64,000 bases of DNA from assembly GCA_964532145.1 (NCBI GenBank), contig CAZHGM010000002.1:1-64000 (forward strand), written 5' to 3'. Source of the stretch: JAPUDQ01 sp964532145. Lineage in GTDB: Bacteria > Patescibacteriota > Saccharimonadia > Saccharimonadales > Saccharimonadaceae. A model generated the notes under the pieces. It was not told the origin of the DNA, did no database searches, and saw only the letters and a program-made list of their open reading frames with translations. A program made the translations under genes and the position numbers. Shown here in pieces: positions 40,179-49,451 of the stretch (positions are counted from its first letter, which is position 1; the number at the start of each line of letters is the position of its first letter).

Positions 40179-41528
40179 TTACCCATACAGTGCGTCCCGA
40201 ATCATTGAAACATGTTCACGAGTTACAAAATCCAGTTTGATAGATTTCTCGGTTTTATCAACAGAGTGGATCGCAGTCGTATGGTCTTTGCGACCCAGTT
40301 CGGCAGCAATTCGAGGAAAGCTCATATGTAGCTCGCTTCTAAGAAGATACATTGCAATTTGGCGGGGTACTACAATGTGCTTATCACGTTTTGGGCTGAG
40401 CATGTCTTTGGTGTCGATCTGGAAGTGTTTCGCAGTTCTTTCGATAACTTGCTTTGGTGTCAGATGGTGAGGACGCATTTTTTTTACATCACCAAGTAGT
40501 CCGGTTGCTGTTTGTAGGTCCGGATCTAGTCCGCGTAACTCGACAGTAGCAAGCAGTTGATTGAGCGCACCCTCCAGTTCGCGGATGTTTGTCTTGATGG
40601 TATTGGCGATGAACTCAGTTGTTTCTCGGGGCAGTGTTACCCCCGATAACTCCGCCTTTGCTTCGATGATTGCACACCGTGTCTCAAAATCTGGCATCTG
40701 GATATCAATCGCCATACCCCATTCAAACCGGCTGCGAAGACGTTCTGTCAGTGTCGGAATGTTTTTGGGCGGTTTATCTGAGCTAATGATAATCTGTTTG
40801 TTTGCCTGGTGCAGGGCATTAAACGTATGGAAGAATTCGTCCTGGGTCTTTTCTTTGCCGGCGATAAACTGCATATCGTCGACAATCAGTACGTCAACCG
40901 AGCGGTACTTGTCAGAAAACCCCTTTTTCTTGAACCGGATACTATCCAGGAACTCGTTCACAAATGTTTCTGAACTGATATAGAGGACACGTAGCTCAGG
41001 ACGTTTGCGGACTACTTCGTTGCCAACCGCCTGGATCAAGTGGGTTTTGCCAAGACCAACCCCACCGTAGATAAAGAGTGGGTTGTATTTCTCGCCTGGA
41101 GTTGTTGCAACAGCCTGGCAGGCGGCATAGGCAAGGTCGTTACTACCGCCTACGATATAGGTATCAAAGGTATATTTTGGATTAAGTCCTTGGGCGACTT
41201 TCGGTCGGGTAGGGGCTTTTTTTGTGATAGCGACCGAGCTGTCATCCCGAGACTTAAGCGTCTGACCGTTTGTTGAGGCAATTTCATAGTGGATACTGTT
41301 CGGAGTGAGGCCGTGTTTTTGCAGGATTGTTGCGATATGATCGCCGTACTTAACCTCAAACTGCTGCTTAGCGAATATATTAGAAACAGCGATAACTAGG
41401 TTGTTCTCCTCATCGACAGACACAAGCTCGGTTTTTTTAAACCACGTTACAAACGTAGCATGCGAAAGGCCTAGCTCAATTTCAGCCAAGACAGCTTTCC
41501 AAAGCGTTTCTCGATCGCCGAGTGTCAC
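40179..41528 (-). CDS. dnaA: chromosomal replication initiator DnaA
   Basis: 449 residues from GTG 41528 with GGAGGGG upstream. N-terminal DnaB/partner domain (about 1-85), AAA+ core with Walker A GGVGLGKTHLIQA (about 155-167) and Walker B VLIVDDMQFIAG, and the C-terminal DnaA-box-binding domain with the signature RSELHMSFPRIAAELGRKDHTTAIHS. It opens the origin and loads helicase. Divergent from rpmH across the putative origin. Confidence 0.97.
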   Translation of the reverse strand: MTLGDRETLWKAVLAEIELGLSHATFVTWFKKTELVSVDEENNLVIAVSNIFAKQQFEVKYGDHIATILQKHGLTPNSIHYEIASTNGQTLKSRDDSSVAITKKAPTRPKVAQGLNPKYTFDTYIVGGSNDLAYAACQAVATTPGEKYNPLFIYGGVGLGKTHLIQAVGNEVVRKRPELRVLYISSETFVNEFLDSIRFKKKGFSDKYRSVDVLIVDDMQFIAGKEKTQDEFFHTFNALHQANKQIIISSDKPPKNIPTLTERLRSRFEWGMAIDIQMPDFETRCAIIEAKAELSGVTLPRETTEFIANTIKTNIRELEGALNQLLATVELRGLDPDLQTATGLLGDVKKMRPHHLTPKQVIERTAKHFQIDTKDMLSPKRDKHIVVPRQIAMYLLRSELHMSFPRIAAELGRKDHTTAIHSVDKTEKSIKLDFVTREHVSMIRDALYG

Positions 41529-41777
41529 GTTGTTATCCCCTCCATTCCGTACACTCTACTATAGCGGAGAAGCGTCTACTTTTCCACAGACTATCACATC
41601 GACGGTGGAAAACACCTGACGGGTAGGGAAGTTATACACAATTTTTGTCCGCCTCTGTTATTTGTGGGGAAAACTGACCACGTTGTGTGGAAAACTTTTA
41701 TATAATCACCACGTAATTGCAGAAAAACAAGTGTAATCCTTGAGTAAACGGGGAATGTGCGATACAATATCAGCCAT
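41529..41777. other. putative oriC: dnaA-rpmH intergenic region
   Basis: 249 bp. DnaA-box-like sites: TTTTCCACA (41580-41588), TTATACACA (41632-41640) and TGTGGAAAA (41686-41694), each one mismatch from consensus, plus weaker GGTGGAAAA (41604-41612) and TGTGGGGAA (41663-41671). They span about 115 bp next to AT-rich sequence with TATAAT at 41701-41706, which may also be the rpmH -10. Position between dnaA and rpmH is the classical origin site. Confidence 0.65.
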
Positions 41778-41915
41778 ATGCCTAAAAGAACATTTCAACC
41801 TAAAACTCGTCGTCGTGCAAGAGTACACGGTTTTCGTGCTCGCATGAGTACTAAAGCCGGTCGGCTCGTCCTGAAGGCGCGACGACTCAAGCAGCGTGCA
41901 AAAATAAGTATTTAA
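41778..41915 (+). CDS. rpmH: 50S ribosomal protein L34
   Basis: 45 residues: MPKRTFQPKTRRRARVHGFR then ARMSTKAGRLVLKARRLKQR and a short end. The N-terminal KRTFQPKTRRRARVHGFRAR pattern is unmistakable for L34. It is too short for ordinary open-reading-frame cut-offs. Divergent from dnaA and followed by rnpA, as in most bacteria. Confidence 0.98.
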   Translation: MPKRTFQPKTRRRARVHGFRARMSTKAGRLVLKARRLKQRAKISI

Positions 41916-41986
41916 ACATTTTGTTCGCAAAGTCAAACAGCGGCTGCATTGGCGGCTGCTTGTTTTTATGACATCATTAGAAGCGT

Positions 41987-42376
41987 ATGCCACCCTATAC
42001 TCAACGATTTCACACAACTGGCGCCGTCAGGCGCGTAATGCAAGCTGGCAAGACGCGGCGTAGCAGGTCAATGATGATGAAACATGCGCCGAGCAAGTAC
42101 CCTGCTGGGAGAATGGCAGTGATTGTGTCTAAAAAAGTCTATAAGTCTGCAGTGAAACGGAACCGGATTCGGCGACGTATTTATAATATTGTGCGACATG
42201 AGACGAAACGACGTCATGTTGTGTCCACCGATATTGTTATCACGGTATTTTCGCAAGAGTTTCTCGTTATGGATTCGGCCCACCTGCAGCAAGAACTTGT
42301 CTCACTACTGTACCCTCTGGCGGCGCACGTGACCGACTCGTCGAAGCGTGCTATACTAGACCATACAAATAACTGA
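41987..42376 (+). CDS. rnpA: ribonuclease P protein component
   Basis: 129 residues. The RNR motif region KSAVKRNRIRRRIYNIVRHE (about 53-72) is the RNase P protein signature; upstream QRFHTTGAVRRVMQAG and GRMAVIVSKKVY fit the first strands. It binds the RNase P RNA to mature tRNA 5' ends. No strong ribosome site before ATG 41987, but homologous residues from about position 6 on support this start. Between rpmH and yidC. Confidence 0.93.
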   Translation: MPPYTQRFHTTGAVRRVMQAGKTRRSRSMMMKHAPSKYPAGRMAVIVSKKVYKSAVKRNRIRRRIYNIVRHETKRRHVVSTDIVITVFSQEFLVMDSAHLQQELVSLLYPLAAHVTDSSKRAILDHTNN

Positions 42377-42389
42377 GGTATGAACTATA

Positions 42390-43361
42390 ATGTCATGGTT
42401 TGACACAATTGTTGTGCAGCCGATCTTCAATATCCTAATGGCGCTGTATGCGGCTGTTCCTGGGAATGATTTTGGTGTTGCTGTTATCCTATTTGCAATT
42501 TTGGTGCGACTGGCCATGTGGCCGCTCATCAAGAAGCAGCTACACCAGACTAAACTGCAGCGGGCAATCCAACCAGAGCTGAAAAAAATAAAGCAGAAAG
42601 CCGCGGGTGACAAGCAGCTTGAGGGCCAGCTAATGCTAGAGCTGTACCGTGAACGCGGCATCAACCCACTGGCGCCGCTTGGCGTGCTGATTGTCCAGTT
42701 GCCTGTTTTTATCGCGCTCTATCAGGTGATCATGATGATTTCAAATCACCGCGAAAAACTTGCAGGCTTCTTCTACGAATTCATGAAAGGGTGGGATCCG
42801 CTTGCCACGGTTGTGGCGAGTGCCAGCCAATTCAATGAAACGCTCTTTCACCTGGTTGACCTGACGAAGCCCGTTATTCATAGCGGGACGTGGTATATTC
42901 CTGCACTCGTACTAGCATTAGTCGCGACATTTTTCCAGTGGTACCAGAGCAAGCAAATCACACCGAAACCAGAGAGTGGCAAGCGGCTTCGCGATATCAT
43001 AAAGCAAACATCGGCAACTGGGCAACAAGTTGACCAGGGCGAGCTGGCAGCTGCAATGGGAAGCAGTATGCTGACAATTATCCCGATTATTGCACTAAGC
43101 TCAATGGTAATGCTGCCAATCCCAGGCGCACTGCTACTGTTTTATGCGGTTTCAAGCATTGTGGCAGTGATCCAGCAGCGTCAAGTGCTTAGTGAGGATG
43201 TTCACGACATGGAAGCCATAGCAGATGCACCTTCCCCAAAGCCATCGTCTACTACTAAAAAACGTGTTCGTGAGGCGGTCGAGGCAGAGGTAGTGAAGTC
43301 GTCTGAACGGAACGTCCCAAAACCAACTCAAAAACGCCGCAAAGGGAGTAAAGTACGCTAA
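42390..43361 (+). CDS. yidC: membrane protein insertase YidC/Oxa1
   Basis: 323 residues, the short Gram-positive form without a large periplasmic domain. Core helices about 20-40, 100-125, 165-190 and 230-265. Hallmarks: LVRLAMWPLIKKQLHQTKLQ, ELYRERGINPLAPLGVLIVQ LP-type segment, and the charged basic tail (PKPTQKRRKGSKVR) that can contact ribosomes. Inserts membrane proteins, with or without Sec. Its stop overlaps the next start (TAATG). Confidence 0.95.
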   Translation: MSWFDTIVVQPIFNILMALYAAVPGNDFGVAVILFAILVRLAMWPLIKKQLHQTKLQRAIQPELKKIKQKAAGDKQLEGQLMLELYRERGINPLAPLGVLIVQLPVFIALYQVIMMISNHREKLAGFFYEFMKGWDPLATVVASASQFNETLFHLVDLTKPVIHSGTWYIPALVLALVATFFQWYQSKQITPKPESGKRLRDIIKQTSATGQQVDQGELAAAMGSSMLTIIPIIALSSMVMLPIPGALLLFYAVSSIVAVIQQRQVLSEDVHDMEAIADAPSPKPSSTTKKRVREAVEAEVVKSSERNVPKPTQKRRKGSKVR

Positions 43362-43828
43362 TGGATCGTGAAGCATCAATCGTATACGCCAAAAAATACC
43401 TCGAAGATCTCTTGTCGTTTTTCGGGCTGAACATTGAAGTCTACGCGACTGCTGATGAGGATGTCATCGAGCTACACGTACCCACAACCCATCTGAATGG
43501 ATTCCTGATAGGGCAGCGCGGTGAGACACTCCGTAGCTTGCAATTTATGATATCAACCACGCTGAAAAACCAAGATGCTGAGCTCAATCGGGTTAACGTT
43601 GATATTGCCGACTACAAAAAACACCGCTACGACCGTCTGGCTGAGCAAGCCCGCGAATGGATCGAGTCGGTGAGAAGTAGCGGCGAGCCGAAGCATCTCG
43701 ACCCGATGAACGCCGCCGAGCGCCGGATTGTGCATAAAACCGTTTCAGAATACGGCGACATCGAAACCCACTCTGAAGGCGAAGGCCGCGACCGCCATGT
43801 TGTGCTAACACGAGTCGAAGAAGACTAA
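43361..43828 (+). CDS. khpB: RNA-binding protein KhpB/Jag (KH and R3H domains)
   Basis: 155 residues. KH domain about 30-85 with GFLIGQRGETLRSLQFMIST (the GxxG loop is GQRG), then an R3H domain about 95-150 (YDRLAEQAREWIESVRSSGE, RRIVHKTVSEYGDIETHSEG). The N-terminal Jag_N domain found in some relatives is absent. Pairs with KhpA in other bacteria to bind RNA and affect cell division. Translationally coupled with yidC. Confidence 0.93.
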   Translation: MDREASIVYAKKYLEDLLSFFGLNIEVYATADEDVIELHVPTTHLNGFLIGQRGETLRSLQFMISTTLKNQDAELNRVNVDIADYKKHRYDRLAEQAREWIESVRSSGEPKHLDPMNAAERRIVHKTVSEYGDIETHSEGEGRDRHVVLTRVEED

Positions 43829-43832
43829 CAGA

Positions 43833-44948
43833 CTATTCCCCAAGCGCCTGTCGATAGACTGCGACCGTTTGGTCGGCCATTCGTTGCCATGAGAACGTTT
43901 TGACCCGTATCTTCCCCTTTTTGACCATAGATGCTCGAAGACTATCATCTTCTATTATGCGGCTGACCTGATCGGCTAACTCGCCAGAGTCATCAGGATC
44001 AAAATATAGCGCGGCGTCACCAGCAACTTCTGGGTGACATGAGGCATTGCTAACGACTACTGGAGTACCTTCGTACATTGCTTCAAGCTGAGAGATATTA
44101 AAACCTTCTGAGTATGAAGCTGATGTGTATGCGACGCAGTGCTGTAATGCCCATCGTTTTTGACCATCACTGATATAGCCAAGGAAGTGTACATCCTGAA
44201 TCGCATGTTTCTTAACGAATGATTCGTGCTGAGCGTAAAAATGATCTTTTTTGCCCGCCAGCACCAAATGCAGATCAGGGTAGCTCTGTTTAAGTATGCG
44301 ATAGGCATCAATAACGCATTGGACATTTTTGTACGGGAACGCATTGCCAACATAAAATATGAATCGCTTATCGGTAAACTGTTTCATCACCTCTGGCTCT
44401 GATGCGATTGGGTCGCCCGCCTCATGGATGGCATATATCTTGTGACTGTATTTCTTGCCCATGTAGCTCATAATGTCATTTTTGACAAATTCTGTTGGTG
44501 TGATGATAGCACGTGAGCGCATGATGACAGTTCTTAGTAGCGATATAAACACGCCTTTTTTGAGCTTATAGACGTACTTATTCATGTCTATGTTGTCGTA
44601 CCGGACAAGTGTTAAGTCATGAATAGTCGTAACTGAGGGCCCGACCCACAAAAACGGCTGTTGCGGCATTGTAAAGTGCACTAGATCCGGCTTATGAGAC
44701 TCAAGCCTGGCAACAAAGCTTGTCTGTTCTGCAACTGAGTATGACTTTTCATCTGCCGGAGCAACAGTGAGATTGGGGAACTCAGTGGCCCATTTGCGAA
44801 GTGTCTTGCTAGGCGTCAGCACGACAAATCGAAACTCCTGGGCGTGCGAAAGATTAATATGCTTCAGTAGATGATGAGTATAGTGTCCCGTCGACCCATC
44901 GATAATCCGCGCATCAATGACAATTGTTTTCATCATTCTACTTACCAT
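43833..44948 (-). CDS. GT4-family glycosyltransferase
   Basis: 371 residues (an ATG at 44933 would begin MKTIVIDARIIDGSTGHY, the usual start of this family). GT-B fold: N-terminal VIDARIIDGSTGHYTHHLL, VTTIHDLTL, C-terminal FIFYVGNAFPYKNVQCVIDA and EGFNISQLEAMYEGTPVV, the EX7E retaining motif. Likely transfers mannose-like or glucose-like residues from a nucleotide sugar onto a glycolipid at the inner face of the membrane. First of the polysaccharide-region genes after the origin. Confidence 0.88.
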   Translation of the reverse strand: MVSRMMKTIVIDARIIDGSTGHYTHHLLKHINLSHAQEFRFVVLTPSKTLRKWATEFPNLTVAPADEKSYSVAEQTSFVARLESHKPDLVHFTMPQQPFLWVGPSVTTIHDLTLVRYDNIDMNKYVYKLKKGVFISLLRTVIMRSRAIITPTEFVKNDIMSYMGKKYSHKIYAIHEAGDPIASEPEVMKQFTDKRFIFYVGNAFPYKNVQCVIDAYRILKQSYPDLHLVLAGKKDHFYAQHESFVKKHAIQDVHFLGYISDGQKRWALQHCVAYTSASYSEGFNISQLEAMYEGTPVVVSNASCHPEVAGDAALYFDPDDSGELADQVSRIIEDDSLRASMVKKGKIRVKTFSWQRMADQTVAVYRQALGE

Positions 44949-45019
44949 ATCGTATGAAGCACTGTATCATGCGAGGTATTTTTTGGGAACACGCTGAATT
45001 CGTAAGGGTATAAGGTGCA

Positions 45020-46177
45020 TTATTTTGATGTAATAGCAATTAGCGCACGTAGTAGGCGTTGGGCGCTCTTCCCCCACGCAAAGACATCTGGATTGTATCG
45101 AGGTGCTGTCTTTTGCTTAGATAATTCTTGCGAGATCTTTTCTGAAAAGGCACTGGCATCCGTGATTGGTGAAAAAAAGGTAAGGTCAGTGGCACTGGCA
45201 AGTTCACGGAAGACGGGTATATCGCTAACAACAGAGGGCAAACCGCACTGAGACGCTTCAATAGGTGTCATGCCAAACCCTTCGTATAAAGCGGGCATCA
45301 CAAACAAACGGGCATTCATAAATAAAAGTCGACGATCTTCGTCAGATACATAGCCGATATAGCGGATATCGTATCCCTCCGCTTTTTTCTCCTTGATCAA
45401 GTCTAATATGTCAGTATTCTTCCATCCTGGGCCACCAGCGAGTACAAGCGAATACATATCACGATACTTTTTGGGCAGTTGAATATATGCATTAATAAGT
45501 GTCGGAATATTTTTTCGCGGTTCAATTGAACTAATAAATAGCAGGTATGGTTTATTAATATGTCGCTTGAGATAGCTACTAAGCGACTCGTCTCTACCAT
45601 CGTTAGGTATATCGCTTACAGGGTAGTTGACGACTATTTTCTCGTCGGGGATATTATACTGTTCCATGAGCTCGGTCTTTACGGTAACAGATTGTGTTAG
45701 TACTGCTGCAGCGCGCCTGAGGGATATTGGGACTTGTGAGCGCATATTGAGCAGGTTACGCGCTTCCACTGTTTCAGGATACTTTATGAATGATAAGTCA
45801 TGTATTGTGGGAATAATTTTTACGCCAGCGATCGAAGCATAGGTAAAATAATTGGGGAAAATGGCAGCATCTACCCTTCCCATCAGAAGGATCTCAAGAG
45901 GGATATTGATTCCAAGCTTTCGAAGTCCTGTAAATACTTTTGCCGGCATGAACCAACAAGGGCGAAATCGTATATTTGGCGCATGGGGCATGCGTCCCTC
46001 TGCAGACCTTTTTCGATTTAAAAAACTAAAGTAATGGATGATGATCTCAACATCATTATCTCCGGCTCTTGACAGTTCAGTTATTACTTGATGGGTGTAA
46101 TGACCTACCCCAGTTCTTGATTCACCAAGTAGTGGATTTGCGTCAAAAAAGATACGTAGTGGTTTTGGATGTCTCAT
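45020..46177 (-). CDS. GT4-family glycosyltransferase
   Basis: 385 residues. GT-B fold with RIFFDANPLLGESRTGVGHY at the N-terminus (GxGxY acceptor loop), IPTIHDLSFIKYPE, LLFISSIEPRKNIPTLINAY and EGFGMTPIEASQCGLPSVVS (EX7E motif). Resembles mannosyltransferases of O-antigen and lipoglycan synthesis. Divergent from the next glycosyltransferase at 46215, from a short shared intergenic region of 37 bp. Confidence 0.88.
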   Translation of the reverse strand: MRHPKPLRIFFDANPLLGESRTGVGHYTHQVITELSRAGDNDVEIIIHYFSFLNRKRSAEGRMPHAPNIRFRPCWFMPAKVFTGLRKLGINIPLEILLMGRVDAAIFPNYFTYASIAGVKIIPTIHDLSFIKYPETVEARNLLNMRSQVPISLRRAAAVLTQSVTVKTELMEQYNIPDEKIVVNYPVSDIPNDGRDESLSSYLKRHINKPYLLFISSIEPRKNIPTLINAYIQLPKKYRDMYSLVLAGGPGWKNTDILDLIKEKKAEGYDIRYIGYVSDEDRRLLFMNARLFVMPALYEGFGMTPIEASQCGLPSVVSDIPVFRELASATDLTFFSPITDASAFSEKISQELSKQKTAPRYNPDVFAWGKSAQRLLRALIAITSK

Positions 46178-46214
46178 GGATAATCTCTATAAGAAATGAT
46201 ATCATATTATCTAT

Positions 46215-47378
46215 ATGAAAGTTCTTCACATTAGTACTCACAATGAAAATTGCGGGATAGGTACATATCAAGCTAACTACATTTCCAGAATGATGGAAAA
46301 TGACTCAAATCCACCTGAATTTGATCATATATACTTTTCACATACCCCATCTAAAAACCGCAATCTCTCGAAGCCGGAATTTGCAAATGTGATTAGTGAT
46401 CTCAAAAAAGATCTGCGAAATGTAGATATTGTTCACATTCAACATGAGTTCGCATTTTTTACAGCTTCTCAATTGGAGGCAATCGTTAAGGAGATTAAGA
46501 GCGCGAATAAGCCTTTGGTTGCAACTATTCATACGGCCCCAAATCTTCGCGTGACTAAGCGCCCACTTTTATCAATAAAAGGGCCGCTAGCTAGGGCACG
46601 AAATATCGTACTTAATTCCCAGTATCTTAAAGAGATAACACCGCTTGCGCGAGCCGACAAGGTGATTGTCCACAACAACTTCACGAAGAAAGCACTTTTA
46701 AAAGAGGGGTTCGACCAGGATCGCATCTTGCTATGGCTTCACCCCGTATATGTAATACCCGAGGGTGTGAAAGACAGTAACCAGGTGATCATAAAGAAAA
46801 TTCGCGCTAAGCTTGATATCCAGCCAGGAGACGTCCTCATAGCCACATTTGGATATATCAATATTACAAAAGGTGGTTTGACAATCGTTGATGCCCTTTC
46901 TTTGCTACCGAAGAATTATAAACTTGTTATGCTAGGGGGGATTCATCCTAAAGCATATAACGATGAAGAGTTGAATCATATTGCTGATCACATATATGAG
47001 CGAAAACTATTGGACCGGGTCTATATAACAGGGTATCTAGAAGACAAGCCGGTATGCGCTGCGCTTCAGTCCGTTGATATGGTAGTCTACCCGTATGGGA
47101 TACAGTATGGTTCGTCCTCTGGGGCGGTAAATATGGGGATTGCGAATCATTGTGCCATAGTTGCAACGCCAGTGAAGGCATTTGTTGAGATGAATGAAGC
47201 CCATCCTGTTATGAAACTTGCTGACTCTTTTAGCTATCTGGACGTCGCAAGGGCCATTGAGCAGATGGCGAATGAGGACCGCGAAGAATGGATCAAGAAA
47301 ACAGTGTCCTATGCAGAGCAACATTCATTTGATGTTTACGGCAAGAAGTTGATGGATCTATACAAAAAGCTAGTGTGA
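46215..47378 (+). CDS. GT4-like glycosyltransferase of the exporter operon
   Basis: 387 residues. MKVLHISTHNENCGIGTYQA start, HIQHEFAFFTA and VATIHTAPN in the N-domain, DVLIATFGYINITKGGLTIV in the C-domain and GIQYGSSSGAVNMGIANHCA where the usual EX7E motif would be (the acidic residues are missing). This resembles GT4 members with altered donor sites. ATG 46215 follows TATTAT (46205-46210) by four bases, so the mRNA may be leaderless. It precedes the Wzm/Wzt genes by 12 bp. Confidence 0.8.
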   Translation: MKVLHISTHNENCGIGTYQANYISRMMENDSNPPEFDHIYFSHTPSKNRNLSKPEFANVISDLKKDLRNVDIVHIQHEFAFFTASQLEAIVKEIKSANKPLVATIHTAPNLRVTKRPLLSIKGPLARARNIVLNSQYLKEITPLARADKVIVHNNFTKKALLKEGFDQDRILLWLHPVYVIPEGVKDSNQVIIKKIRAKLDIQPGDVLIATFGYINITKGGLTIVDALSLLPKNYKLVMLGGIHPKAYNDEELNHIADHIYERKLLDRVYITGYLEDKPVCAALQSVDMVVYPYGIQYGSSSGAVNMGIANHCAIVATPVKAFVEMNEAHPVMKLADSFSYLDVARAIEQMANEDREEWIKKTVSYAEQHSFDVYGKKLMDLYKKLV

Positions 47379-47390
47379 TATTAATCAAAC

Positions 47391-48203
47391 ATGTTCAATG
47401 AAATACGAAAATCTTATCATCTCATCGCGGAATTTGTAAGGACTGACTTCAAGCTGCGCTATCAGGATTCATTTCTTGGCTACATATGGTCCGTAATACG
47501 TCCAGCAATGATGTTTGCCATTTTGTATTTTGTTTTTGCATATTTTTTCAAACTTGGTAAAGATGTTCCGCATTTTGCGTCATATTTGTTTCTTGGCGTG
47601 GTTTTCTGGTCATTCTTTACTGAGGCAACATCAACAAGTTTAACCTCTATTGTTGAGCGTGGTGAGTTGATTCGAAAAACCAACTTTCCTAAAATCGTTA
47701 TTGTTGTTTCTCGTGTCTTTGCTGCTGCAATCAACTTACTCATCAACTCCGTTGTCGTCACACTCTTTATACTGCTGGGTAGCGGTGCCGATGTGAATTG
47801 GGGTGTGCTATTTTTACCAATACTTATGCTAGAACTACTAGTATTTACTTTTTCAGTATCTCTTGTACTTTCATCACTCTATGTAAGGTTTCGTGACCTG
47901 GGACAAATTTGGGAAGTCATGATGCAGATGTTGTACTACCTAACTCCAGTCCTGTATCCTCTTAATATTGTTCTCAAGTTAGGGCACGGAGAAACGATAG
48001 CTAAGATCTTCATGCTGAATCCCCTTGCACAAATTATCCAGGATATTCGCTATGTGGCAATTACTCCTGAGACAATTACATATCACAATCTGTTCACCTG
48101 GCCATACTGGAGAATAGTTCCTATTATTATCATTATACTAATGCTATTTGTGGGTATAAAGGTGTTTAAAAAATCTGAAGCTGATTTTGCGGAGCATATA
48201 TAA
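47391..48203 (+). CDS. ABC-2 polysaccharide exporter permease (Wzm/TagG-like)
   Basis: 270 residues, six transmembrane helices. FVRTDFKLRYQDSFLGYIWS and VIRPAMMFAILYFVFAYFFK are the TagG/Wzm N-terminal signature; EATSTSLTSIVERGELIRKT is the conserved cytoplasmic segment. Exports a lipid-linked polysaccharide or teichoic-acid-like polymer across the membrane together with the ATPase encoded directly after it (no gap). Confidence 0.92.
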   Translation: MFNEIRKSYHLIAEFVRTDFKLRYQDSFLGYIWSVIRPAMMFAILYFVFAYFFKLGKDVPHFASYLFLGVVFWSFFTEATSTSLTSIVERGELIRKTNFPKIVIVVSRVFAAAINLLINSVVVTLFILLGSGADVNWGVLFLPILMLELLVFTFSVSLVLSSLYVRFRDLGQIWEVMMQMLYYLTPVLYPLNIVLKLGHGETIAKIFMLNPLAQIIQDIRYVAITPETITYHNLFTWPYWRIVPIIIIILMLFVGIKVFKKSEADFAEHI

Positions 48204-49451
48204 ATGGAAAAACCATCTCGTAATAAGCAAGATGAAGAACAACTGCCTGCGGTACTTATTGATGGCGTGTCAAAATATTTCTTATTACCGCATGAACGAT
48301 CGAGTTCATTAAAATCAAGTCTGCTAGGCCTGTTTAAAACTAAACGTGCCAAGAGGGTGATGGAACATCAGCACGTCCTTGACGATATTTCTCTGCGTGT
48401 CAATAAAGGAGAATTTGTAGGTATTGTTGGACGCAACGGTAGCGGTAAGAGTACTCTGCTAAAAATCATTGCTGGGATTTATCGGCCATCGTCAGGAACC
48501 GTTGAGGTTTCAGGTAGATTAGTGCCATTTATTGAGCTTGGCGTTGGGTTCAATGGTGAATTAACGGCGCGAGAGAATATCTATCTCAACGGGGCAGTTT
48601 TAGGGTACTCTCGTGATGAAATAGATAAAAGGCTAGATGAAATTATTGAGTTTGCAGAATTACGGCGATTTGTAGACCAAAAGTTAAAAAACTACTCATC
48701 TGGCATGCAGGTGCGTTTGGCCTTCTCTGTAGCGACGCGTCTGTCAGAATCGGACATACTATTGATTGATGAAGTCCTAGCTGTTGGTGATGCTGCATTC
48801 CAAAAAAAATGTTATCAATACTTTATGAAATTAAAGCGACAAGGCAAGACGGTTATTCTAGTAACCCATGATATGAACGCTGTGCGCGAATATTGTACGC
48901 GTGCGATTCTTATTGAAAAAAGCCGTATTGTTCAGGAGGGCACCACTGAAGACATTGCTAGTGCATACTCTTCATTATTTGATGAAGAGCGTAAAATAGA
49001 AGAAGTGAGAGATCAAGATCCTAAACGGCGTGGCGATGGCGCCATGAAGTTTACGGAGATAGTGTTCAGTAAGGATAGGCTTTCAACGGATGATACGTCC
49101 CTAGCACTGGACACCCATTTAGAGGTATATAAGGACATTGAGAAACCAATATTTGGGATCTCGATTATGAATAAGGCAGGACAGCGCATCTTTGGTACGA
49201 ATACCGACCTTCAGCGTATGAAGCTGACTAAGCTTCGAAGAGGAGAAAAATATATCATTAACTGGGTGTTACCAAATATTTTTAATGATGGGCAATATGA
49301 TGTGTGCTTGTCGGCCGCCTCACCAATGGGCGTTTCTCATGATAGCTGGGATTGCGCTGCACCATTTCTGGTTAATAAAGAAATGTCGACGAGCTATCCA
49401 GTTGACCCACCGATTACTATTACAATTCGAGATAAGTTCACTCAGTCCTAA
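48204..49451 (+). CDS. polysaccharide exporter ATPase with carbohydrate-binding C-terminal domain (Wzt-like)
   Basis: 415 residues. Walker A GRNGSGKSTLLKIIAGI (about 76-92), signature NYSSGMQVRLAFSVA, Walker B ILLIDEVLAVGD, switch VILVTHDM. Residues about 275-415 (RRGDGAMKFTEIVFSKDRLS through ITITIRDKF) form a Wzt C-terminal beta-sandwich, which in O9a-type systems recognises the capped end of the exported glycan. Its presence implies substrate-specific export of a terminally modified polymer. The 3' end overlaps the convergent gene by 4 bp. Confidence 0.92.
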   Translation: MEKPSRNKQDEEQLPAVLIDGVSKYFLLPHERSSSLKSSLLGLFKTKRAKRVMEHQHVLDDISLRVNKGEFVGIVGRNGSGKSTLLKIIAGIYRPSSGTVEVSGRLVPFIELGVGFNGELTARENIYLNGAVLGYSRDEIDKRLDEIIEFAELRRFVDQKLKNYSSGMQVRLAFSVATRLSESDILLIDEVLAVGDAAFQKKCYQYFMKLKRQGKTVILVTHDMNAVREYCTRAILIEKSRIVQEGTTEDIASAYSSLFDEERKIEEVRDQDPKRRGDGAMKFTEIVFSKDRLSTDDTSLALDTHLEVYKDIEKPIFGISIMNKAGQRIFGTNTDLQRMKLTKLRRGEKYIINWVLPNIFNDGQYDVCLSAASPMGVSHDSWDCAAPFLVNKEMSTSYPVDPPITITIRDKFTQS

